Assembly: GCA_947174635.1 (NCBI GenBank)
Contig: CAMWJS010000002.1
Location: 1-64,000, forward strand
DNA: 64,000 nucleotides
DNA from: an uncultured Muribaculaceae bacterium
Lineage (GTDB): Bacteria > Bacteroidota > Bacteroidia > Bacteroidales > Muribaculaceae
Reading direction: 5' to 3'
This document shows, piece by piece, positions 1-8,655 of the stretch. Position 1 is the first letter of the stretch; every line of letters starts with the position of its first letter. A model generated the notes under the pieces. The model was not told the DNA's origin. It did not search any database and was given only the letters and a program-made list of their open reading frames with translations. Both the position numbers and the translations under genes were made by a program.

Positions 1-38
1 ATCGCAAACCGAAATTTTGGAGTTCTGCAACACCCTCC
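1..38. repeat. Partial palindromic repeat, family 1 (right half)
   Basis: Bases 1-34 match 28066-28099 exactly, ending in the terminal motif GAGTTCTGCAACACCCTC, so the window opens inside a family-1 element whose left half lies outside. Confidence 0.85.
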
Positions 39-60
39 CAATGCTGTTTACTTAAGACGT

Positions 61-228
61 GAGGGTGTTGCAGAACTCATTCTTATCTTTCCGCGGTTAA
101 AAAACGCGGCTACTACGCTACTGATTGTCAGGATGCTGCGCTTAGTAGCCTTGTGCGCTTTGCCCTGCAAAGCGCACAAGGCGATAATCAACCGCGGTCA
201 ACTAAGATAGAGTTTTGCTACACCCTCC
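61..228. repeat. Palindromic MITE-like repeat, family 1
   Basis: Left end GAGGGTGTTGCAGAACTC (61-78) is answered by an imperfect inverted copy at 211-228. Inside, a CCGCGGTT segment near 91-98 pairs with AACCGCGG at 190-197, GCGGCTAC with GTAGCC, and 150-180 forms a perfect 12-bp hairpin (CTTGTGCGCTTT against AAAGCGCACAAG). No open reading frame of note; non-autonomous element by appearance. Confidence 0.8.
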
Positions 229-230
229 TA

Positions 231-370
231 AAATTTATATTACTTTGCTTTTGAGGGGCTTGTCAGCGTCTTTTTGCTTGCATTTCAGTCAAGTAGCTAC
301 GGCTATGCTCCTTCATCGCAAGCAAAAAACCATCAGACAGTCCCTCTCAAAATCTGCATCATATAAATTT
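231..370. repeat. 140-bp imperfect palindrome
   Basis: Perfect 10-bp ends (231-240 against 361-370), then TTTTGAGGGG (249-258) against 343-352 with one mismatch, and a perfect 11-bp inner stem TTTTTGCTTGC (271-281) against 318-328. The ends differ from family 1, so this appears to be a separate element lying directly beside it. Together with 61-228 it fills most of the gene-free first 595 bases. Confidence 0.75.
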
Positions 371-452
371 AGATAGTCTCTTAAATTAACGACAATTAAA
401 GAATTACGACAATTTTTCAATAAACCTACTGCAGAAATATGGAAAAATACGT

Positions 453-460
453 TAACTTTG
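453..460 (+). promoter_or_regulatory. Putative -7 promoter box for the gene at 596
   Basis: TAACTTTG fits the Bacteroidota -7 consensus TAnnTTTG. No clear TTTG -33 box is seen about 20 bases upstream. The start codon at 596 would give a leader of about 130 nt. Confidence 0.45.
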
Positions 461-595
461 CATGTTGAAATATAATGTCTGAGCCATATATTGCTTGCGT
501 TGGCGGACGGATTGTCGCCGCATTATGCGCCGGCGGTGTTAACATGCTGTCGCTTAGACCGCAGGCTCGACATACAGTTATAGTATCAATTGAAG

Positions 596-2116
596 ATGAA
601 ATCGAAATTATTATCAATACTTGCTGCAGGACTTGTTGCCTCTACGGCTATGTTCACATCGTGTAATGACAACAGCAACGCGGATGACTCAGAGTTGATT
701 TATGGAAGCACACAGGTGAAGAGTTTCAAGCTCAAGGCCAATGCTAACCTTCTTTCAGGGCTCGACTCCGTGTTTTTCTCAATCGACCTGGTCAATGCAC
801 GTATATTCAATGCCGACTCGCTCCCTTACGGCACGAAGGTCGACAAACTCGTGGTCCAGATTTCGACGGATGCCTGTTCAAAGGTAGAACTGAACGTGCC
901 CCGCAAGAACGCAGCGGATACTGTAATCAATTACCTTACAAATTCCACTGACTCGATTGATTTTACCAACGGTCCGGTGAAGCTGCATCTTGTGTCGTAT
1001 GACGGAAAGGCCGAGCGCGACTATACAATCGACGTCAATGTGCACACAATGGTGCCCGACTCGCTTTACTGGAATAAGCTTGCGATGCGCAAGCTCCCTA
1101 CAGGCATCGCCGCTCCCAAGCAGCAGAAAGCCGTGAAGTATGGCGACAGGGTGGCCTGTCTGACCGGCGACGGCAACCGTTACAATATCGCTTTTTCAGA
1201 CAATCCCTTTAATGACAGCTGGCAGGTGACGGCCGCAGACTTCGGTTTCGTTCCCGACGTAAGTTCATTCTCGGCTACAGGCGAGGCTCTCTACATACTT
1301 GCTTCTGACGGAACACTCTACCGCTCGGAGGACGGCGCGTCGTGGACATCGACATCCGAACAGTGGCGCGGCATCTATGGCGGATATGGCAACCGTCTGC
1401 TCGGCGTGAAGCAGTCGGCAGCGGGCTATGCGCAGGTGACCTATCCGGCCACCGTCGAGACTGCCGTTCCGGCCGACTTCCCCGTTGAAGGAGCCAGCTC
1501 GTTGAGCAAGCTTACATCGAAGTGGACTACCGAACCCCAGGTGGTGATGCTTGGCGGACGCACGTCGGCCGGAGAGCTTACCAATACGGTGTGGGGCTAC
1601 GACGGCAAACGCTGGGCCAAGATATCCGACAAGTTCCCCAAGGCGGTGAACCGTGCCGCGATGTTCGACTACCGTATGGCCCAGACCGACACGCTGTCGT
1701 GGGTGTCGACCGAGGTGTCGGTGCTCATAGCGATGTGCGGAGAGGATGCCGACGGACTCAACGGGAAAGTGTACGTGTCGCGTAACTCCGGACTCGACTG
1801 GAAGGAGGGCGATGACCTTGTGCAGCTGCCCGAATACATCAAGCCCAGAAGCGGGGCGCAGGCTATCGTTGTCAACAATCCGACGGTTGAATCGAGAGCG
1901 TCGTCGCGCGAGTGGAAAGAATATGGAGTCAGACCGCTTCCACGGTGGTGGGAGCCTGCCCAGGCTGTGCAGCCCGCATCGCGTGCGGTGGCGCCAATCA
2001 CTCAGTGGGACGTGCCCTACATATATCTCTTCGGAGGCTATGACCAGGACGGATATCTCTACAACACCGTGTGGAGAGGAGTTATTAACCGATTGTCGTT
2101 CAAGCCGCTTCAGTAG
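596..2116 (+). CDS. Surface lipoprotein, DUF6242-like (kelch/propeller-type)
   Basis: A 506-residue secreted lipoprotein. The N-terminus is a type II signal peptide ending in the lipobox-like FTSC (Cys about residue 23), after which comes an acidic stretch typical of Bacteroidales surface-exposed lipoproteins. The first ~140 residues look like a beta-sandwich domain; the rest has recurring motifs such as FGGYDQDGYLYNTVW and MLGGRTSAGELTNTVWG that resemble kelch-type blades. I start at the ATG at 596, since the only longer start is a TTG six bases upstream. It precedes the porG-like gene by 60 bp and may be cotranscribed. Function unknown; the DUF6242 assignment is from remembered family resemblance. 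Confidence 0.7.
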   Translation: MKSKLLSILAAGLVASTAMFTSCNDNSNADDSELIYGSTQVKSFKLKANANLLSGLDSVFFSIDLVNARIFNADSLPYGTKVDKLVVQISTDACSKVELNVPRKNAADTVINYLTNSTDSIDFTNGPVKLHLVSYDGKAERDYTIDVNVHTMVPDSLYWNKLAMRKLPTGIAAPKQQKAVKYGDRVACLTGDGNRYNIAFSDNPFNDSWQVTAADFGFVPDVSSFSATGEALYILASDGTLYRSEDGASWTSTSEQWRGIYGGYGNRLLGVKQSAAGYAQVTYPATVETAVPADFPVEGASSLSKLTSKWTTEPQVVMLGGRTSAGELTNTVWGYDGKRWAKISDKFPKAVNRAAMFDYRMAQTDTLSWVSTEVSVLIAMCGEDADGLNGKVYVSRNSGLDWKEGDDLVQLPEYIKPRSGAQAIVVNNPTVESRASSREWKEYGVRPLPRWWEPAQAVQPASRAVAPITQWDVPYIYLFGGYDQDGYLYNTVWRGVINRLSFKPLQ

Positions 2117-2176
2117 GAGGCTTGACGGTAGGCCTGCCGGATCATATCGCAACGACAACGGAGCATTCGACAACAG

Positions 2177-2863
2177 ATGAAGAAACTCACCGCTGTAATA
2201 TTATCGCTTATAGCCGCTGTGGCGGTGCCTCTGACGGCATCGGCTCAGGAGGAGGTCTATAAATTTGACCTTGGCGTGCAGATGGGCATGGACGGCTATC
2301 TTGGCGATGTCAACGAAAGCAACATGTTTGCCAAGCCCGGGTTTGCCGGCGGGGTATCGTTCAGGTATCTCCCCGACGTGCGCTGGGCGATACGCGGAGT
2401 GTTCAATGCCTACAGTCTGAGCGGCGACTCGTCGAAATTCGACAATGTGTTTCCCGGCGGCGAGAGCTACTCCTTCTCGTCGACAGCCTACGACCTGGGA
2501 GCACGGATTGAATTCAACTTCTTCGCTTACGGAATCGGCGAGACCTACAAGCGTCTGCGCCGCTGGAGCCCGTATCTCGCAGTCGGATTTGGCGTGACAT
2601 ATTCGACATGCGACGGCCAGAGCGCTTTTGCTCCAAACATACCGATGGCATTCGGTGTCAAATACAAACTGAAGGAAAGATGGAACCTGGGCGTCGAGTT
2701 TTCGATGACAAAAGTGTTCGGCGACAGAGTCGACGGCGAGCTCAGCGACCTCTATCAGATAAAAAGCTCGTTTCTGAAAAATACCGACTGGTATTCCAAC
2801 CTGTCGGTGTCGATAAGCTACGAGTTCGGCAAACGCTGCGTGACATGCCACTATGTGGACTGA
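2177..2863 (+). CDS. porG: PorG-like outer membrane beta-barrel (DUF6089 family)
   Basis: A 228-residue protein with a cleavable signal peptide (cleavage after AVPLTASAQ) and alternating hydrophobic strands ending in SVSISYEFGKR, as in an eight-stranded barrel. It sits immediately before uppS, bamA and two skp genes, the same order as around PG0189 (PorG) in Porphyromonas gingivalis. PorG there is part of the type IX secretion system (known), interacting with the periplasmic PorK/PorN ring. The link here rests on synteny, size and barrel pattern. It could instead be a general DUF6089 barrel with no secretion role; presence of PorU elsewhere in the window makes the secretion role reasonable. 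Confidence 0.7.
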   Translation: MKKLTAVILSLIAAVAVPLTASAQEEVYKFDLGVQMGMDGYLGDVNESNMFAKPGFAGGVSFRYLPDVRWAIRGVFNAYSLSGDSSKFDNVFPGGESYSFSSTAYDLGARIEFNFFAYGIGETYKRLRRWSPYLAVGFGVTYSTCDGQSAFAPNIPMAFGVKYKLKERWNLGVEFSMTKVFGDRVDGELSDLYQIKSSFLKNTDWYSNLSVSISYEFGKRCVTCHYVD

Positions 2864-2897
2864 CACGCCAATAGAAACCAAAGTCAAAAAGTAACTG

Positions 2898-3641
2898 ATG
2901 CAACAAGCGGATATCTCACAGATTGATAAAGCACGCGTGCCGGAGCATGTGGCTATAATCATGGACGGCAACGGCCGATGGGCGCAGGCCCGTGGCATGG
3001 AGCGTTCGGCCGGCCATGTCGAGGGTGTCAACACGGTGCGGCGCATCACGGAGATTGCCTCGGAGACGGGAGTAAAGTATCTGACGCTGTATACATTCTC
3101 GACGGAAAACTGGAACCGTCCGAAAGAGGAGGTTGACATGCTGATGCATCTGATCGTGACAGCCATCGAGCGCGAGACCCCCGACCTCATACGCAACAAC
3201 GTCAGGCTTACGATGATAGGCGACATGGAGCGTCTGCCGGGCTTTGCGGCCGAGCGCCTGCAACGGTGTTTCGCCGACACGGCGCACTGCACCGGGCTCA
3301 ATCTCATTCTTGCCCTGAGCTATTCGGCGCGCTGGGAGATAACACGCGCGGTCAGGGATATAGTGAAGGAGGTGCAGGATGGAGAACTTCTCGCCGGCGA
3401 CATCACTGACGAGACTATATCGGCTCACCTGACCACGGCCGGCATCCCCGACCCGGACCTGCTGATACGCACCGGCGGCGACTTCCGCATCAGCAACTTC
3501 ATGCTATGGCAGCTGTCGTATGCCGAAATCATAATAACCGACCATTACTGGCCCGACTTCTCGAAGCAGGACTTTGTGGACTGCGTAGTCCGTTATCAGG
3601 GACGGCAGAGGCGTTTCGGACTGACGGCCGAGCAGCTGTAA
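2898..3641 (+). CDS. uppS: Isoprenyl (undecaprenyl diphosphate) synthase
   Basis: Condenses isopentenyl diphosphate units in cis onto farnesyl diphosphate to give the lipid carrier for peptidoglycan and O-antigen. The 247 residues carry the family motifs: HVAIIMDGNGRWA near residue 16 with the catalytic Asp, RPKEEVDMLM near 79, and the C-terminal RTGGDFRISNFMLWQ with WPDF. The usual Glu of RTGGE is Asp here, a conservative change at the position that helps bind Mg2+. It lies 34 bp after the PorG-like gene and 68 bp before bamA, in a conserved envelope-assembly cluster. Family identity is clear. Confidence 0.96.
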   Translation: MQQADISQIDKARVPEHVAIIMDGNGRWAQARGMERSAGHVEGVNTVRRITEIASETGVKYLTLYTFSTENWNRPKEEVDMLMHLIVTAIERETPDLIRNNVRLTMIGDMERLPGFAAERLQRCFADTAHCTGLNLILALSYSARWEITRAVRDIVKEVQDGELLAGDITDETISAHLTTAGIPDPDLLIRTGGDFRISNFMLWQLSYAEIIITDHYWPDFSKQDFVDCVVRYQGRQRRFGLTAEQL

Positions 3642-3709
3642 CATAAAATATAGTATTAACCAGACAGGCATCATTGCTACAATCATAAAAAGAATCATCC
3701 AATCACATT

Positions 3710-6328
3710 ATGAGATATAAGATATTCCTCATACTCATGGCGGCAGTCACTCTGGCCGGAAGCGTAAAGGCTCAGGAGCCGACCGATACTATCTATAATC
3801 CGCAGATAAGCTATGCCGGAGTGCCCCGCACCTACGAGATAGCCGGAATAGAGGTGAGCGGCGCCGACAATTACGAAGACAGCAATATAATCGGTTATAC
3901 TGGGCTGCGCATAGGGCAGAAAATCGAGATACCGGGCAATGATGTCACGGCGGCGGCCAAGAGGCTCATGCGCCAGCAGCTTTTCGCGCAGGCACAGATC
4001 AAGGTGACGAAGATTGCGGGCAACAAGGTGTGGCTCGAACTTGCAATGCGTACGCAGCCGCGTATCTCGCAGGTGAACTATATCGGCATGAAGAAGGGAG
4101 AGCGCGAGGACCTTCAGGAGCGTCTGCAGCTTATCAAGGGCAATCCGATCACGCCCAATATCGTCAACCGTGCCACCGACATCGTGGAGAAATATTTCGC
4201 CGAGAAGGGATTCGGCAATGCCGATGTGTCGATTTCTCAGCGTCCCGACCTCTCGGAAGAGAACCATGTGATAGTGGATATCATCGCCAACAAGCGCGAC
4301 AAAATCAAGGTGCACAAAATCTATATCGATGGCAACGAAGTGCTGAGCGACAACCAGTTGCAGCGCGTGATGAAGAAAACCAACGAGAAGGGCAAGCTGC
4401 TCAACCTGTTCAAACAGAAAAAATTTGTGGAGCAGGACTATGAGGACGACCTCAACCGCATCCTGGAGAAATATAATGAAAAGGGTTACCGCGATGCCAA
4501 GATATTGGCTGACTCGGTTGTGCCCTACGACGACAAGACGGTAGATGTGTATATATCGCTCGAAGAGGGTAAGAAATATTATATCAATGACATACAGTGG
4601 GTGGGCAATACCGTTTACCCGACTGACTGGCTTAACAGCGTGCTCGGCATAGAGCCCGGTTCGGTCTACAACCAGAAGCTGCTCAACAAGCGCACGAAGG
4701 ATGATGACGATGCCGTGGCCAATTACTATCTTGACAACGGATACCTCTTCTATCAGCTCGTGCCTATCGAAAAGAATGTGCACGGCGACTCGATTGACCT
4801 GGAGCTGAGGATGTTCGAGGGTCCGCAGGCACGTATCAACAAGGTTATCATCAACGGTAACGACCGTCTGTACGAGAAGGTGATACGCCGCGAGCTGCGT
4901 GTGCGTCCGGGCGAATTGTTCAGCAAGAACGACCTGATGCGTTCGGCGCGTGAGATAGCGCAGACCGGCCACTTCAACCCCGAGGCGATGGATATACGTC
5001 CCGAGCCGAACGAGGATGACGGAACGGTAGATATCCTTTTCAACCTTGAGTCGAAGGCCAATGACCAGATTGAGTTCTCGCTTGGATGGGGTCAGACCGG
5101 TATCATCGGAAAACTCGCGTTGAAGTTCACCAACTTCTCGATAAAGAATCTTTTCCAGCCTGACTCCTACAAGGGGCTCATACCTCAGGGCGAGGGCCAG
5201 ACTTTCACTATCAGCGCGCAGACCAATGCCCGCTACTATCAGGCTTACTCGCTGTCGTTCCTCGATCCGTGGTTTGGCGGCAAGCGCCCCAACTCGCTGT
5301 CCGTATCGGCCTACTACAGCCGCCAGACCGGTGTGAACTCCAACTACTACAACAGCAACTGGTCGAACCCCTACGGTTACGGCTACGGCTATGGTTTCGG
5401 CTCGAACTACAATTACAACGACTACTACCAGAACTCGATACAGAATGCCTACGACCCCAACAAGCTGTTGCAGATGGCGGGTATCACGGTGGGCTTCGGC
5501 AAGCGACTGAGCTGGCCCGACGACTACTTCACTTTCACCACCGAGCTGTCGTACAACTGGTATTATCTGAAGAACTGGGACTACCTGTACTATATGAACA
5601 ACGGAACGTCGAATGCGCTCGTGCTCGGACTTACTCTGGCGCGTAACTCTATCGACAACCCGCTCTACACCCGCCGCGGTTCGACATTCTCAGTCAACCT
5701 GCAGCTGACTCCGCCGGCATCGCTCTTCAGCGGCAACAAGGACTGGGAGGCGCTGTCAAAGGCCAACACCACCGAGTCGAAGAAGGAGATGTACCGCTGG
5801 ATCGAATACTGGAAGCTCCGTTTCAAATCGCGCACGTACACTCCGCTCAACGATGCCGAGCAGTACACTCTCGTGCTTATGACGCGTGCCGACTTCGGTC
5901 TGCTCGGCAGCTACAACAAGTGGCTCAAGTCGCCGTTCGAGACATTCTATGTGGGCGGTGACGGTATGTCGGGCGGTTATACCTACGCAACTGAGACTAT
6001 CGGTCTGCGCGGATATGAGAACGGCGACCTGACTCCTTGGGGTCAGGAGGGTTATGCCTACACCCGTATGGGCGTGGAACTCCACTTCCCGTTCATGCTC
6101 CAGCCGACGACCACAATCTACGGTCTGGGATTCGTGGAAGGTGGTAACGCGTGGACTTCGGTGAAGAATTTCTCACCGTTCGACCTGAAGCGTTCGGCCG
6201 GCGTGGGTGTGCGTATCTATCTGCCTATGGTGGGTATGATGGGTATCGACTGGGCGTACGGTTTCGACAAGGTGCGCGGCACCAAGGGTGGCAGCCATTT
6301 CCACTTCATACTCGGTCAGGAGTTCTAA
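3710..6328 (+). CDS. bamA: Outer membrane protein assembly factor BamA
   Basis: An 872-residue Omp85 protein: signal peptide (cleavage after VKAQ), five POTRA-type repeats across roughly residues 35-430, then a 16-strand barrel. Visible hallmarks are the POTRA phrase VHKIYIDGNEVLSDNQL, the conserved barrel-lumen segment near GGDGMSGG and LRGYENGDLTP (the VRGF/Y-equivalent of the L6 loop), and a C-terminal beta signal ending in FHFILGQEF with terminal Phe. It inserts barrel proteins into the outer membrane. The Tyr/Asn/Gly-rich stretch around residues 545-575 (NSNYYNSNW, YGYGYGYGFGSN) is a low-complexity extracellular loop insertion. Followed by a 9-bp repeat array and two Skp genes. Confidence 0.96.
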   Translation: MRYKIFLILMAAVTLAGSVKAQEPTDTIYNPQISYAGVPRTYEIAGIEVSGADNYEDSNIIGYTGLRIGQKIEIPGNDVTAAAKRLMRQQLFAQAQIKVTKIAGNKVWLELAMRTQPRISQVNYIGMKKGEREDLQERLQLIKGNPITPNIVNRATDIVEKYFAEKGFGNADVSISQRPDLSEENHVIVDIIANKRDKIKVHKIYIDGNEVLSDNQLQRVMKKTNEKGKLLNLFKQKKFVEQDYEDDLNRILEKYNEKGYRDAKILADSVVPYDDKTVDVYISLEEGKKYYINDIQWVGNTVYPTDWLNSVLGIEPGSVYNQKLLNKRTKDDDDAVANYYLDNGYLFYQLVPIEKNVHGDSIDLELRMFEGPQARINKVIINGNDRLYEKVIRRELRVRPGELFSKNDLMRSAREIAQTGHFNPEAMDIRPEPNEDDGTVDILFNLESKANDQIEFSLGWGQTGIIGKLALKFTNFSIKNLFQPDSYKGLIPQGEGQTFTISAQTNARYYQAYSLSFLDPWFGGKRPNSLSVSAYYSRQTGVNSNYYNSNWSNPYGYGYGYGFGSNYNYNDYYQNSIQNAYDPNKLLQMAGITVGFGKRLSWPDDYFTFTTELSYNWYYLKNWDYLYYMNNGTSNALVLGLTLARNSIDNPLYTRRGSTFSVNLQLTPPASLFSGNKDWEALSKANTTESKKEMYRWIEYWKLRFKSRTYTPLNDAEQYTLVLMTRADFGLLGSYNKWLKSPFETFYVGGDGMSGGYTYATETIGLRGYENGDLTPWGQEGYAYTRMGVELHFPFMLQPTTTIYGLGFVEGGNAWTSVKNFSPFDLKRSAGVGVRIYLPMVGMMGIDWAYGFDKVRGTKGGSHFHFILGQEF

Positions 6329-6336
6329 GCCGGGGA

Positions 6337-6372
6337 GTCGGACGGGTCAGACAGGTCTGACGGGTCGGAAAT
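6337..6372. repeat. 9-bp tandem array, GTCGGACGG type (4 units)
   Basis: Units GTCGGACGG, GTCAGACAG, GTCTGACGG, GTCGGAAAT lie head to tail starting 8 bases after the bamA stop. Same unit family as arrays at 25184, 49112, 53152 and 58067. Confidence 0.85.
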
Positions 6373-6441
6373 TTGCAGGTCAGGCATGACGCGACGACGC
6401 GATTAACATAATTTATAAAATGCTTTTCAAAACTTTATGCG

Positions 6442-6449
6442 TATATTTG
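6442..6449 (+). promoter_or_regulatory. Putative -7 promoter box for the skp pair
   Basis: TATATTTG matches TAnnTTTG and lies 62 bases upstream of the first skp start, allowing expression of the chaperones independent of bamA. The -33 region is not a good match. Confidence 0.5.
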
Positions 6450-6510
6450 CGTCATATATGTAAGTGAAAATGCAAGTCTTAACCATAACGATATTAAAGA
6501 AGATACCAAT

Positions 6511-7026
6511 ATGAAAAAGATATTTATTTCTCTCCTTATGATGGTCGGAGTCGCTCTGGCATCGCATGCGCAGAAGTTCGCGCTGGTGGATATGGAATAT
6601 ATCCTGAAGAATGTACCGGCCTACGAGATGGCCAACGAGCAGCTCAACCAGCTGTCGCTGCGCTGGCAGAAGGAGCTTGACGCTCTCTATCAGGAAGCCG
6701 ACGCGATGTATAAGAATTATCTGTCGGAAAAGGTGTTTCTCACCGACGAGCAGATAAAGAAGCGCGAGGAGGAGATTGTGGCCAAGGAGAAGGAGGCGAC
6801 AGAGCTTAAGGCTAAGTATTTCGGACCAGAAGGGGAGCTTTACCAGAAGCGCCAGTCGCTGATGAAACCGATACAGGACGATGTGTACAACGCTACCAAG
6901 AAGGTGGCCGAGGAGCGCGGATATCAGATGATACTCGACCGGGCTTCATCGTCGGACATTATCTTTGCTTCGCCGCGAATAGATGTGAGCAACGAGGTGC
7001 TCAACAAGCTCGGTTACGGCAAGTAG
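6511..7026 (+). CDS. Periplasmic chaperone, OmpH/Skp family (copy 1)
   Basis: A 171-residue Skp-like chaperone. The signal peptide is cleaved after LASHAQ; the mature protein opens with KFALVDMEYIL, the beta-strand seen in OmpH proteins, followed by a long charged alpha-helical coiled coil (residues about 45-125, rich in Glu/Lys with heptad Leu/Ile) and a returning C-terminal strand. Skp trimers hold unfolded outer membrane proteins in the periplasm before BamA inserts them, which fits its place just behind bamA. The companion at 7083 is a diverged tandem paralogue. Both have the expected family length. Confidence 0.9.
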   Translation: MKKIFISLLMMVGVALASHAQKFALVDMEYILKNVPAYEMANEQLNQLSLRWQKELDALYQEADAMYKNYLSEKVFLTDEQIKKREEEIVAKEKEATELKAKYFGPEGELYQKRQSLMKPIQDDVYNATKKVAEERGYQMILDRASSSDIIFASPRIDVSNEVLNKLGYGK

Positions 7027-7082
7027 ACGCGCCCGACATCGAAACATATTCTTGCAATTAATATTTAAAAAATTCAGATACA

Positions 7083-7583
7083 ATGATCAAGAAAATTCTT
7101 CTTGCAGTGCTTGTGGCACTGCCTATGAGCGTAGCAGCTCAGAAATTCGGAGTAGTCTCAGCTGAGGAAATCTTCGCAGTTATGCCTGAAGTGGCTGAAA
7201 TCCAGACTAAGCTTGGCGAGGCTTCAAAGCAGTATGAGGACGAGTATGCCAAACTCAACGAGGAGATGCAGAAAAAATTTGCCGAGTACCAGCAGCTCGA
7301 GCAGGACGCTTCTACTCCCCAGTCAATCAAGGAGCGCCGCATGCAGGAAATCCAGGATATGGATAAGAAGACCCAGCAGTTCCTCCAGACCGCGCAGCAG
7401 GACCTTCAGCGTCAGCAGCAGCAGCTGATGCAGCCGGTGCAGGAGAAGCTTCTCAACGCAATCAAGAGCGTTGGCGCTGCCCAGAACCTGGTTATGGTGT
7501 TCCCCTCTGAACTGCCTGCTTACGTATCGGCCGATGTCGTTGACATCACTCCGCTTGTAAAGTCTCAGCTCGGCATTAAGTAA
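7083..7583 (+). CDS. Periplasmic chaperone, OmpH/Skp family (copy 2)
   Basis: A 166-residue paralogue of the preceding gene, 56 bp downstream. Signal peptide cleaved after MSVAAQ, then KFGVVSAEEIFAVMP and a coiled coil that is unusually Gln-rich (QQDLQRQQQQLMQPVQEKL). Gln rather than Glu/Lys gives this copy a different surface charge from its neighbour, suggesting a different client range or a mixed trimer (inference). A strong factor-independent terminator follows at 7601, ending the cluster. Confidence 0.9.
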   Translation: MIKKILLAVLVALPMSVAAQKFGVVSAEEIFAVMPEVAEIQTKLGEASKQYEDEYAKLNEEMQKKFAEYQQLEQDASTPQSIKERRMQEIQDMDKKTQQFLQTAQQDLQRQQQQLMQPVQEKLLNAIKSVGAAQNLVMVFPSELPAYVSADVVDITPLVKSQLGIK

Positions 7584-7600
7584 GATATTATAGAAATCAT

Positions 7601-7634
7601 AAAAAAAAGCGTGGCATTGCCGCGCTTTTTTTTA
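7601..7634 (+). terminator. Factor-independent terminator after the skp pair
   Basis: Stem AGCGTGGC / GCCGCGCT with loop ATT, preceded by an A8 run and followed by T8, 17 bases after the stop codon. The A and T runs make it potentially bidirectional. Confidence 0.9.
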
Positions 7635-7648
7635 TGTTTTCATGTGAA

Positions 7649-7751
7649 GAGGGTGTTGCAACAGGTCATATTGTAGGATGCACGGTTTGTGTGTCAGAAT
7701 TTGTATCTGATAATCAGGAGGTTGGCGGACGCACGAGCCGTGCGTCCCTAC
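7649..7751. repeat. Palindromic repeat, family 1 (right end missing)
   Basis: Starts with GAGGGTGTTGCA; then a degraded arm (GTAGGATGCACGG...) answers the intact hairpin GGACGCACG-AGC-CGTGCGTCC at 7727-7747. The internal arrangement equals the complete copy at 27963-28100, but no right terminal motif is seen. Confidence 0.65.
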
Positions 7752-7989
7752 TTTTCGGAGGCGTTTTTCTGAATTTTGCCCCCACTTTCATTGGGCATAG
7801 GTGGGGAAAGAAAGCCAGTGGTGGTGGGAAGATGGATTGGGGGTACCACGGGTCGCCCTTCCCGGGCTTGTTGCGGGATGGGGCGTCGAGAGCCCCGGTC
7901 TGCGCCCGCTCCGCGTTCTTCGAACCGGGGTTAATCACATTCCCGAGCCTCCGGCTCTCCGTGGGCGGGAGCGGGGGTGATGATTTTGT
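7752..7989. other. GC-rich gene-free stretch
   Basis: No credible gene. Contains short G/C hairpins, for example CCCCAC against GTGGGG around 7781-7806 and GGGGC-GTCGAGA-GCCCC near 7880. It looks like mosaic intergenic filler rather than a promoter region, since the next gene points toward it. Confidence 0.4.
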
Positions 7990-8490
7990 TCAGTTGGTTA
8001 TTATGAGGTATTGGCCTTGGTAGCCGGTGCCGGTGTGGTAGTGGCGGAGGGCGTAGTTTTTGGCGGCGGCTTCGCCTTGGACTGGGAGGCCGTAGTTGGT
8101 GAAGATGTCGTAGACGGAGTGGCAGCGGGGGCATCGTGCACGCTGCAGGTCGGTGTCGACGGTTATGCGGATGTCACGCCGGGCTTCAACGGGGCATGCG
8201 AGGTCGTAGGCGTGGGGTGCGCCGTGGATGTCGCTGACGAGGAGTATGCCTCCGAAGCCTGTTTCGGTCATGGCTGTCCAGGGGTAGTTGGCGGGTGTGC
8301 GGTTTTCTTTGATGAAGTATTTGTAGTCGCAGGCTCCCGATACGCCGTAGACGGTCCAGTCGGCTTGTGTCTGGAACTGGACGTAGACGGGGTAGGGGGG
8401 GATGCGGTCGTCGTCGACTTTGTCGCATGCGGCGAGGCTGAGGGTGAGCGCAAGCGCTAATCCGGGGTTTAGATTTTTGATTTTAGGCAT
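7990..8490 (-). CDS. Rieske-fold-like lipoprotein
   Basis: A 166-residue lipoprotein: signal peptide with lipobox SLAAC (Cys 21), then a small all-beta domain. The C-terminal half holds YDLACPVE (about residues 95-102) and, 25 residues on, CPRCHSVYDIFTNYG, which resembles the second cluster-binding loop (CxxC/H-S-x-Y/F-D) of Rieske proteins; the trailing GxPxxG-like GLPVQGEAAAKNYALRHY also fits. The first loop, however, lacks the usual C-x-H. It may bind a metal differently or be a Rieske fold that lost its [2Fe-2S] cluster. It stands alone between repeats, transcribed leftward. Family membership is inferred from the motif only. Confidence 0.6.
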   Translation of the reverse strand: MPKIKNLNPGLALALTLSLAACDKVDDDRIPPYPVYVQFQTQADWTVYGVSGACDYKYFIKENRTPANYPWTAMTETGFGGILLVSDIHGAPHAYDLACPVEARRDIRITVDTDLQRARCPRCHSVYDIFTNYGLPVQGEAAAKNYALRHYHTGTGYQGQYLIITN

Positions 8491-8521
8491 TTGGGGGAGA
8501 AAGTGAGGTGGGGGGTCTAAG

Positions 8522-8616
8522 GTCGAGGGTGTTGCAAAGCTTCATATTGGCGGACGCACGAACCGTGCGTCCCTACATCCCGGCAGCATTCTTCCGAGTT
8601 ATGCAACACCCTCGAC
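8522..8616. repeat. Palindromic repeat, family 1 (short complete copy)
   Basis: Perfect 15-bp inverted ends GTCGAGGGTGTTGCA (8522-8536) and its complement (8602-8616), enclosing the hairpin GGACGCACG-AAC-CGTGCGTCC (8552-8572). Lies between the Rieske-like gene and argH, both on the minus strand. Confidence 0.85.
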
Positions 8617-8655
8617 TTATTGTTGTTTATTGTTTTTTTTGTCGGGACGGCGGGT

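Noticed and set aside
475-666. Small plus-strand open frame overlapping the gene at 596
   Set aside because: Overlaps a better-supported gene in another frame and has no recognisable features.
1265-2173. Open frame of 302 codons antisense to the lipoprotein at 596
   Set aside because: Shadow frame, His/Arg-rich with no domain; the plus-strand protein has a clear lipoprotein signal.
3695-4972. Open frame of 425 codons antisense to bamA
   Set aside because: Lies wholly opposite the well-supported bamA frame; its length reflects codon bias of bamA on the other strand, and it has no family motif.
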